A stretch of 64,000 bases of DNA from an uncultured Erythrobacter sp. (lineage in GTDB: Bacteria; Pseudomonadota; Alphaproteobacteria; Sphingomonadales; Sphingomonadaceae), in the NCBI GenBank assembly GCA_947499095.1, contig CANMMR010000001.1, positions 496,001 to 560,000 of the forward strand. Direction: 5' to 3'. Of the stretch, positions 57,373-64,000 are shown piece after piece; position 1 is the stretch's first letter; each line of letters begins with the position of its first letter. The position numbers and the translations under genes were made by a program. Below the pieces are notes generated by a model that saw only the letters and a list, made by a program, of their open reading frames with translations, had not been told where the DNA came from and made no database searches.

Positions 57373-59997
57373 TTAAGGCTTGGTTGAAAATCCCAGGGAC
57401 TTGAGTTCGTACAGCTTGTCCAAGGCTTCGCGCGGGCTGAGGGCGTCGATGTCGAGCGCCTCTAGCGCATTGCGAAGCGCGTCGTCCGGCTCGTCTTCGG
57501 CCTGCATACTCGCAGCGAACAGCGGCAATTCACCCAGACCTGCAGCGAGGCCGCCGGTTTCGGCCCGGCCCTTCTCCAGCTTGGCGAGGACCGCCTTGGC
57601 GCGCTTCAGCACGGGTTGGGGCACACCCGCCAGACGTGCGACATCAAGGCCGTAGCTACGGTCGGCAGCGCCGCTGGCGAGTTCGTGCAGCAGCACCAGT
57701 TCGCGCTTCCACTCGCGCGCCCGGACATGGTGCAGACTAAGGGCATCGCAGCTGTCGGCGAGGCGACTGAGTTCGTGATAATGCGTCGCGAAAAGGCAGC
57801 GGCAGCGCAATTGCTCGTGCACCGCTTCCACCACCGCCCAGGCGAGCGCCATGCCGTCATAGGTTGACGTGCCCCGCCCGACTTCGTCGAGGATGACGAA
57901 GCTGCGGTCCGTCGCCTGCGAAAGGATCGCCGCCGTCTCGACCATTTCGACCATGAAGGTGGAGCGGCCCCGCGCAAGATTGTCGCTCGCGCCGACGCGG
58001 CTGAAGAGGCGGTCGGCAAGGCCGATGCGCGCCGAAATCGCCGGGACGTAACTGCCCGCTTGCGCCAGCAACAGGATCAGCGCGTTCTGGCGCAGGAAGG
58101 TCGACTTGCCGCCCATGTTCGGGCCGCCGATCAGCCAGAGCCGGTCGTCCTTGCCGAGGGAGCAATCGTTGGCGACGAAACGTTCGCCGGATTTCGCCAG
58201 CGCCTGCTCTACCACCGGGTGGCGTCCACCGATGACTTCGAGGCAGGGTGCGTCGAGCATTTCGGGGCGGGCCCAATCGCCCTCGACCGCGCGTTCCGCA
58301 AGCCCTGCGGCAACATCGATCCGGGCGAGCGCGGCAGCAGTGGCTGCGATCGCCTCGCGCGCCTTCACGACCTCTCCGACCAGCTCCTCGAAATGCGCGT
58401 CCTCCGCGGCCAGCGCATGCGCACCGGCCTCGGCGATCCGGGTCGCTTCCTCGTGCAGGCCGATGGAGTTGAACCGCACTGCGCCCGCCATGGTCTGGCG
58501 ATGGGTGAAGCCGCTGTCCGCCGCCATCAGCTTGTCGCCGTGCTTGGCAGGCACTTCGATGAAATAGCCGAGCACCTTGTTGTGCTTGATCTTGAGCGAG
58601 GCGGTATCGGTTTCCTCGCGATATCTGGCTTCCAGCGCGGCGATCGCCTTGCGCGCATTGCCGCTGGTCTCGCGCAGCGCATCGAGCGCGTGGTCGTAGC
58701 CGCTGGCGATGTAGCCGCCCTGCTGGCGCTCCGTCGGCGGCGAGGGGACGAGGGCGCGGTCGAGGTGGTCGATCAGCGTCGAATGGCCGCCCAAGGCCGT
58801 CAGTGCGTGCTGGAGCAGGGCAGGCAGATCCGCGCTCGCTTCCAGCATCCCCCGCACGCGCCGCGCTTCGGACAGGCCATCGCGGATCTGGCCGAGATCG
58901 CGCGGGCTGCCCCGGCCCGCGACCAGCCTTCCCAGAGCGCGGCCGATATCGGGTGCCTGCCTTAGTAAGGCTCGCAGATCGGCTCGCAGCAGCGGGTCGA
59001 TATGGAAATGATGGATGGCGGCGTGCCGCGCCTCGATTTGTCCGCGATCCGCCAGCGGTGCAGCCAGATCCTCCGCCAGCTGCCGCGCCCCCGCGCCAGT
59101 CACGCAGCGATCGATACAGGCGATGAGGCTGCCTGCGCGCCCGCCACCCTGCGCCTCGAGGATTTCGAGGCTCGCGCGGGTTGCCGCGTCCATCGCCAGA
59201 TGCGCACCGGTTCCGCGCGCCACGGGCGGGAGCAGGAAGGGCAGGTCGCCGCGGCCTGCATGGTCGAGATACGCTATGAGGCCGGCAGCGGCAGCCAGCA
59301 TCGGGCGCGTGAAGTCTCCGAGCCCGTCGAGTGTCGCGATCCCGTGAATGTCCTTGAGCCGCGCTTCGCCATCCTCGCTGCGAAAGTCGGCGCGCGGGCG
59401 GGCGATCACGCCTTCGGTGCCGTCTTCCCAATCCTCCGGCGCAACCACTTCGCTCGCACCCAGCCGCGCCAGAGCGGCATCGAGCGCATTGGCTTCGCAC
59501 TCTTCCAGCTCCATGCGACCGGTCGAGATGTCGCAGCTTGCCAGCCCCACGCCGTCGCGCACCGGAGCAACCGCGACCAACAAGTTCGCGCGACGGGGTT
59601 CGAGCAGTGCTTCTTCGGTCAGCGTGCCGGCCGTCACGAAGCGCACGATATCGCGCGCGACCAGCGCCTTGGACGTCGGCGTTCCTTCACGCTTGGCGCG
59701 GACCTTGGCCTCGTCGGGCGTTTCGGTCTGCTCGGCGATGGCGACGCGGCAGCCACCCTTGATCAGCCGCGCGAGGTATCCTTCCGCCGAATGCACCGGC
59801 ACGCCGCACATCGGCACCGGCTCTCCGGCATGCTCGCCCCGACTTGTCAGCGCGATGTCGAGGATGCCGGCCGCCACCTTCGCATCCTCGAAGAACAGCT
59901 CGAAGAAATCGCCCATGCGATAGAACAGCAGCGCATCGCCCGCCTCGCGCTTGAGCGCGAGATATTGCTGCATCATCGGGGTCGGCTGGCCGGACAT
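57373..59997 (-). CDS. mutS: DNA mismatch repair protein MutS
   Basis: An 874-residue mismatch-recognition ATPase. The mismatch-reading motif is in ALLFYRMGDFFELFFEDAKV (Phe-x-Glu, near residue 30). The clamp and lever domains follow, with KIKHNKVLGYFIEVPAKHGD. Walker A is WLIGGPNMGGKSTFLRQNAL (about residue 625), and Walker B/signature are FVILDEVGRGTSTYDGMALA and LFATHYHELSRLADSC. Length is normal. The start MSGQPTPMMQQY at 59997 matches the usual N-terminus. It diverges from the malic enzyme gene. Confidence 0.97.
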   Translation of the reverse strand: MSGQPTPMMQQYLALKREAGDALLFYRMGDFFELFFEDAKVAAGILDIALTSRGEHAGEPVPMCGVPVHSAEGYLARLIKGGCRVAIAEQTETPDEAKVRAKREGTPTSKALVARDIVRFVTAGTLTEEALLEPRRANLLVAVAPVRDGVGLASCDISTGRMELEECEANALDAALARLGASEVVAPEDWEDGTEGVIARPRADFRSEDGEARLKDIHGIATLDGLGDFTRPMLAAAAGLIAYLDHAGRGDLPFLLPPVARGTGAHLAMDAATRASLEILEAQGGGRAGSLIACIDRCVTGAGARQLAEDLAAPLADRGQIEARHAAIHHFHIDPLLRADLRALLRQAPDIGRALGRLVAGRGSPRDLGQIRDGLSEARRVRGMLEASADLPALLQHALTALGGHSTLIDHLDRALVPSPPTERQQGGYIASGYDHALDALRETSGNARKAIAALEARYREETDTASLKIKHNKVLGYFIEVPAKHGDKLMAADSGFTHRQTMAGAVRFNSIGLHEEATRIAEAGAHALAAEDAHFEELVGEVVKAREAIAATAAALARIDVAAGLAERAVEGDWARPEMLDAPCLEVIGGRHPVVEQALAKSGERFVANDCSLGKDDRLWLIGGPNMGGKSTFLRQNALILLLAQAGSYVPAISARIGLADRLFSRVGASDNLARGRSTFMVEMVETAAILSQATDRSFVILDEVGRGTSTYDGMALAWAVVEAVHEQLRCRCLFATHYHELSRLADSCDALSLHHVRAREWKRELVLLHELASGAADRSYGLDVARLAGVPQPVLKRAKAVLAKLEKGRAETGGLAAGLGELPLFAASMQAEDEPDDALRNALEALDIDALSPREALDKLYELKSLGFSTKP

Positions 59998-60111
59998 GCC
60001 CCATGCCGTAGCTTGTGCGCTTCCGATTCGGGAAGCGGCGGACCGGCAGGTTTCCCCTACCGCTGGGCGGACAAGCAGGTTAGGGGCGGGGCAACTGGCA
60101 ACGAGGTCCGC

Positions 60112-62373
60112 ATGTCCGAAGACGATACGAGCGCATTCAAGCGGCGCGAAGCGCTGTTCTACCACGAGACGATCCGCCCCGGTAAGATCGAGATCATCGC
60201 CAGCAAGCCGATGGCGACGCAGCGCGACCTCTCCCTCGCCTATTCGCCGGGCGTCGCCGCGCCGGTGGAAGCGATCGCGGAGAATCCGAAGGACGCCGCG
60301 CGCTACACGGCCCGCTCCAACCTCGTTGCGGTGATTTCCAACGGCACCGCCATCCTCGGCCTCGGCAATCTCGGCGCGCTGGCGTCGAAGCCGGTGATGG
60401 AGGGCAAGGCAGTGCTGTTCAAGCGCTTCGCCGATGTCGATTCGATCGATCTCGAACTCGATACCGAGGATCCGGAAAAGTTCATCGAGGCGGTCGCGCT
60501 GATGGAGCCGAGTTTCGGCGGCATCAATCTGGAAGACATCGCCGCGCCCGAATGCTTCATCATCGAGCAGGCCTTGCGCGAGCGGATGAATATCCCGGTC
60601 ATGCATGACGACCAGCACGGCACGGCGATCATTTCTGCGGCCGGGCTGATCAACGCCTGCCACCTCACGGGACGCAAGCTCAAGGATGTGAAGATGGTGG
60701 TGAACGGCGCGGGCGCTTCTGCACTAGCCTGCACCGCGCTGATCAAGTCCGTCGGCGTGCGGCCGGAGAACGTCATCGTCTGCGACCGGTCGGGCCCGAT
60801 CTATCCGGGCCGCGAGGGCGTGGACCAGTGGAAGAGCGCCCACGCGACCGAGACCGAAGCCCGCAGCCTGGAAGAAGCGCTGGAGGGAGCGGATGTCTTC
60901 CTCGGCCTGTCGGCCGCCGGTGCGCTCAAACCCGAGTGGGTCGAGAAGATGGCCGAGCGCCCGATCATTTTCGCCATGGCCAATCCGGTGCCGGAGGTCA
61001 TGCCGGAGGATGCCAAGGCCGTGCGCCCAGATGCAATCATCGCTACGGGCCGGTCCGACTATCCGAACCAGGTCAACAATGTGCTCGGCTTCCCCTTCAT
61101 CTTCCGCGGTGCGCTCGACGTGCAGGCGACCGCTATCAACGAGGAAATGAAAGTCGCCGCCGCCCGCGCCATCGCCGAGCTTGCCCGCGAACGCGTGCCC
61201 GAGGAAGTCGCGGCGGCTTATGGCGTCACGCACCAGTTCGGCGAGGAGTACATTATCCCCGCGCCCTTCGATCCGCGTCTTATGGAAGTCGTGTCGAGCG
61301 CCGTCGCGAAGGCAGCCATGGACAGCGGTGTCGCGCAGGCGCCGATCGAGGATTTCGAGGCTTACCGCCACCAGTTGAAGGCACGCCTCAATCCGACCAC
61401 GGGCGCGCTCACCAATATCTATGCGCAGGCCAAGGCCAATCCCAAACGCATGGTGTTTGCCGAAGCCGAGGAAGACGTCGCCCTGCGCGCGGCGATCCAG
61501 TATCGCGAATTCGGCTATGGCGAACCCATCCTCGTCGGGCGGACCGAGAAGGTGCTCGAAAAGCTGCGCGAATTGGCGGTGGACGATCCGGACGACTGGA
61601 TCATCGAGAACTCCGCCGTGTCGGACAAGGTGCCGGCGATGGTCGACTTCCTCTACAAGCGCCTGCAACGCCGCGGCTATACCGAGCGCGACGTGGGCCG
61701 GATGGTCAACCAGGAGCGTAATGTCTTTGCCGCGCTGCTGGTGGCGCTCGGCCACGGCGATGCAATGATCTCGGGCCTTACGCGCACATTCGCGCAGACC
61801 GCGCGCGAGGTGGGCCGGGTGCTCGAGCCCAAGCCGGGCGCGGTACCCTTCGGCATCCACATGATGATCGGCAAAAATTCGACTGTGTTCCTCGCCGATA
61901 CGACCATCAACGAGCGCCCGACGTCGGAGCAGCTGGCGCATATCGCCAGGGAAACCGCAGCCGTCGCGCGGCGCATGGGCCATGAGCCGCGCGTCGCCTT
62001 CCTGTCCTATTCGACCTTCGGCAACCCGTCGGGCCAGTGGCTCGACAATATCCGCGATGCAGTGGCGATCCTCGACGCCGAGGAACCGGGCTTTGAATAC
62101 GAGGGCGAAATGGCGCCCGACGCCGCGCTCAACCCGACGGTGATGAAGCTTTATCCCTTCAGCCGCCTGTCCGGCCCTGCCAATGTGCTGATCATGCCCG
62201 GCCTGCAATCGGCCAATCTCTCGGCCAAGCTGCTGCGCGAGCTGGCGGGCGAGACGACCGTCGGACCGATGATGATCGGGATGGAGAAACCGGTCCAGAT
62301 TGCGCCGATGACTTCCATTGCGCCCGATGTGCTGACACTGGCCGTGCTGGCAAGCGCGGGTGTGGTCGGCTGA
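60112..62373 (+). CDS. maeB: NADP-dependent malic enzyme with phosphotransacetylase-like domain
   Basis: A 753-residue enzyme that decarboxylates malate to pyruvate with NADP. The N-terminal malic domain carries SLAYSPGVAAPVEAIAENPK, FGGINLEDIAAPECFIIEQA and MHDDQHGTAII; the NADP domain carries MVVNGAGASALACTALIKSV. Residues about 430-753 form the phosphotransacetylase-like regulatory domain (NPKRMVFAEAEEDVALRAAI, VFLADTTINERPTSEQLAHI) found in hybrid malic enzymes, where it binds acetyl-CoA. The start at 60112 follows GAGG. Confidence 0.95.
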   Translation: MSEDDTSAFKRREALFYHETIRPGKIEIIASKPMATQRDLSLAYSPGVAAPVEAIAENPKDAARYTARSNLVAVISNGTAILGLGNLGALASKPVMEGKAVLFKRFADVDSIDLELDTEDPEKFIEAVALMEPSFGGINLEDIAAPECFIIEQALRERMNIPVMHDDQHGTAIISAAGLINACHLTGRKLKDVKMVVNGAGASALACTALIKSVGVRPENVIVCDRSGPIYPGREGVDQWKSAHATETEARSLEEALEGADVFLGLSAAGALKPEWVEKMAERPIIFAMANPVPEVMPEDAKAVRPDAIIATGRSDYPNQVNNVLGFPFIFRGALDVQATAINEEMKVAAARAIAELARERVPEEVAAAYGVTHQFGEEYIIPAPFDPRLMEVVSSAVAKAAMDSGVAQAPIEDFEAYRHQLKARLNPTTGALTNIYAQAKANPKRMVFAEAEEDVALRAAIQYREFGYGEPILVGRTEKVLEKLRELAVDDPDDWIIENSAVSDKVPAMVDFLYKRLQRRGYTERDVGRMVNQERNVFAALLVALGHGDAMISGLTRTFAQTAREVGRVLEPKPGAVPFGIHMMIGKNSTVFLADTTINERPTSEQLAHIARETAAVARRMGHEPRVAFLSYSTFGNPSGQWLDNIRDAVAILDAEEPGFEYEGEMAPDAALNPTVMKLYPFSRLSGPANVLIMPGLQSANLSAKLLRELAGETTVGPMMIGMEKPVQIAPMTSIAPDVLTLAVLASAGVVG

Positions 62374-62377
62374 TCCG

Positions 62378-63514
62378 GTGATCGCTTCGCAGCGCCATCA
62401 CTTCAGCATCCCCGACGAGGTCCATTACCTCAACTGCGCCTATATGGCGCCGCTCTCGCATGAGGTGAGCGAGGCGATGGTGGCGGCGGTGCGGCTGAAA
62501 GAGCAGCCGTGGAATTTCCGCCCGGCGCATTTCTTCAGCGTGGCCGAAGACTTTCGCTCCGATGCCGCCGGGCTGGCGGGCGTGCCGGTGGACGATATCG
62601 CGATCGTCCCTTCGGTCAGCTACGGCCTTGCCGTTGCCGCAAAGAACCTGCCGGTCGCGAAGGGCCAGCAGATTGTCACGCTGGCCGACCAGTTTCCGTC
62701 CAACGTCTACGTATGGCAGGACCTCGCCAGCAGGACCGGCGCGGAGGTCACCGCCGTAAAGCGAGATTCCCAATCCTCCTGGACCGAGGCGGTGCTGGAC
62801 GCGATCGGACCGGACACGGCCATCGTCGCCGTGCCGAATTGCCACTGGGCCGACGGGCGGGTGGTCGATCTTGTCGCAGTCGGCGAGAAATGCCGCGAGC
62901 ATGGCGCTGCGCTGGTGCTCGATCTCACCCAGTCGCTTGGCGCCATGCCGCTCGACTTCGCGAAGGTGCAGCCCGACTTCGCGGTTGCCGCCTGCTATAA
63001 ATGGATGATGGGGCCCTACGGGATCGGCATGCTTTATGTCGCGCCGAAGCACCATGGGGGGCAGCCGATCGAGCACAACTGGATGAATCGCGGCGGGTCG
63101 GAGGATTTTTCCCGTCTGGTCGACTACCGGAGCGATTTCCAGCCCGGCGCGCGGCGCTTCGACATGGGCGAAAAATCCAACCCACCGCTGCTACGCGGTG
63201 CGCGTGCCGGGATCGATTTCCTCATGGAATTCGGCGTCGACCGCATCGCCGAGGCGCTGGCGGAGCGGACGACCTCGATTGCCGAAGACGCTGCGAAGCT
63301 CGGCCTCACCTCTGCCGCTATCGGCACCCGCGCACCACATTTCCTGTCGCTCGAATTTCCGCACGGCGTACCCGAAGGCCTGACCGAGCGGTTGGCGGAG
63401 AACAACGTGCATGTATCGCTACGCGGAGCATCGCTCCGGGTGACCCCGCATCTCTACAATTCGCAAGCCGACCACGACGCACTGCTGGCGACGCTGGCGG
63501 AGTGCCTCGGCTAG
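62378..63514 (+). CDS. Class V PLP-dependent aminotransferase-fold protein
   Basis: A 378-residue PLP protein. Signatures are FSIPDEVHYLNCAYMAPLSH, VSYGLAVAAKNLPVAKGQQI, CREHGAALVLDLTQSLGAMP (Asp for PLP) and the Schiff-base lysine in FAVAACYKWMMGPYGIGMLY. It resembles cysteine-desulfurase/isopenicillin-epimerase-like and kynureninase-like members; the exact reaction is open. GTG at 62378, 5 bases after the malic enzyme stop, is preferred. The stop overlaps the convergent SDR gene by 4 bases. Confidence 0.88.
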   Translation: MIASQRHHFSIPDEVHYLNCAYMAPLSHEVSEAMVAAVRLKEQPWNFRPAHFFSVAEDFRSDAAGLAGVPVDDIAIVPSVSYGLAVAAKNLPVAKGQQIVTLADQFPSNVYVWQDLASRTGAEVTAVKRDSQSSWTEAVLDAIGPDTAIVAVPNCHWADGRVVDLVAVGEKCREHGAALVLDLTQSLGAMPLDFAKVQPDFAVAACYKWMMGPYGIGMLYVAPKHHGGQPIEHNWMNRGGSEDFSRLVDYRSDFQPGARRFDMGEKSNPPLLRGARAGIDFLMEFGVDRIAEALAERTTSIAEDAAKLGLTSAAIGTRAPHFLSLEFPHGVPEGLTERLAENNVHVSLRGASLRVTPHLYNSQADHDALLATLAECLG

Positions 63515-64000
63515 AACGCCAGTTCTTTTCCGCTGTAATCGACATAGCGGAAACCGCCGCCACCCGCGCCCTCGATCACATCGGCCAGGCCGCGCACGCT
63601 TTCATCAATCGTGAGCGTCGCATTGGGTCCGCCCATGTCCGTCTGGACCCACCCGGGGTGCAGCGCGAGCACTTCGATATTGCGCGGCCCCGCATCCTGT
63701 TCGGCGATGCCTTTCGCCAACATGTTGAGCGCGGTTTTGCTGGTGCGGTACAGTTCGTAGCCGCCCGAACTGTCGTCGATCGAACCCATCAGCGAGGACA
63801 TGAAAGCCAACGCGCCGCCATCGGCGATCTTCGGCAGCAGCACCTTCGCCAGATGCGAGGGGCCGAAAGCGTTGGTCATCATCACGTCCGCAACTTCGTC
63901 GCGGGTCGCCTGCGCGCTGTCCTGATGCTTCGCTCCGGTGATGCCGGCATTGATGATAACTGCGTCGAAGGACCCGTCGACACTATCGAAGGTGGAGGGA
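63511..64000 (-). CDS. SDR family oxidoreductase, 5'-partial at window end
   Basis: The C-terminal about 163 residues of a short-chain dehydrogenase; its start lies right of the window. Readable motifs are AVIINAGITGA (the NAG motif), LAFMSSLMGSIDDSSGGYEL, the catalytic YRTSK (Tyr-x-x-x-Lys) and ALHPGWVQTDMGG. This matches the carbonyl-reductase-like classical SDR group (C-factor type). Substrate unknown. Confidence 0.9.
   Translation of the reverse strand, partial: PSTFDSVDGSFDAVIINAGITGAKHQDSAQATRDEVADVMMTNAFGPSHLAKVLLPKIADGGALAFMSSLMGSIDDSSGGYELYRTSKTALNMLAKGIAEQDAGPRNIEVLALHPGWVQTDMGGPNATLTIDESVRGLADVIEGAGGGGFRYVDYSGKELAF

Noticed and set aside
59002-60111. An N-terminal extension of the malic enzyme reading through the mutS region
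   Set aside because: The malic domain begins normally at 60112 after GAGG, and the extension lies opposite the conserved mutS coding sequence.

Overview
The window looks like chromosomal DNA of a sphingomonad alphaproteobacterium, most likely of the Erythrobacter group. The evidence is GC-rich coding DNA (one AT-rich island stands out), a serine palmitoyltransferase next to a dedicated acyl carrier protein (the sphingolipid entry step), a DivK-like response regulator, small alphaproteobacterial families (DUF3572, HIG1-type twin-helix protein, DUF4112) and a gene-transfer-agent-type phage cluster. No rRNA, tRNA, CRISPR array, integrase or transposase was recognised.

Layout. 0-9 kb: a TonB-dependent receptor that starts left of the window and carries an apparent one-base deletion, then a GMC oxidoreductase, a fatty-acid-hydroxylase-type membrane enzyme, an M20 amidohydrolase, a DUF442 protein, a TerC protein and a double cold-shock protein. 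9-17 kb: argD-argF-hslO, queC, an MFS transporter, sodC and an OmpA porin with a 24-proline linker. 17.1-33 kb: a phage-like cluster on the minus strand in the order of the Rhodobacter capsulatus gene transfer agent (RcGTA): small and large terminase, portal, small membrane protein, prohead protease, capsid, connector, a miniature gp7-position gene, DUF3168 protein, major tail protein, tail chaperones, tape measure, a TIM-barrel/DUF2460 fusion, DUF2163 hub, NlpC/P60 peptidase, tip protein and a DUF2793 protein. It has no lysogeny, replication or lysis genes.

The cluster is interrupted in three ways. An AT-rich DUF4760-type membrane gene sits in reverse orientation between large terminase and portal. 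A compact promoter/mini-ORF/terminator unit precedes the portal gene. Four copies of a hairpin-rich repeat sit between its genes, and base changes between copies preserve the hairpin stems.

33-38 kb: a YqaA/DedA-type protein, then a diverged tandem duplication of about 0.94 kb that carries two lipoprotein paralogues and fragments of the neighbouring genes, a truncated and an intact Crp/Fnr regulator, and a membrane protein/XRE regulator pair behind a palindromic operator. 38-46 kb: a second fatty-acid-hydroxylase-type enzyme, OsmC, an Arg-rich lipoprotein, acp-spt, divK and a tightly overlapped five-gene operon (DUF3572, HAD, RidA, GDPD, FemAB-like). 46-52 kb: DksA-like, PilZ, a peptide-type ABC binding lipoprotein and kynA-kynB-kynU (tryptophan to anthranilate plus alanine). 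52-64 kb: HNH nuclease, gluQ, HIG1-type protein, cobalamin adenosyltransferase, 3-hydroxyacyl-CoA dehydrogenase, a second repeat family, mutS, a large malic enzyme, a class V aminotransferase and a partial SDR gene.

Family assignments come from reading translations and motifs without database searches. Starts were chosen from ribosome binding sites, ATGA/GTGA overlaps and signal peptides.
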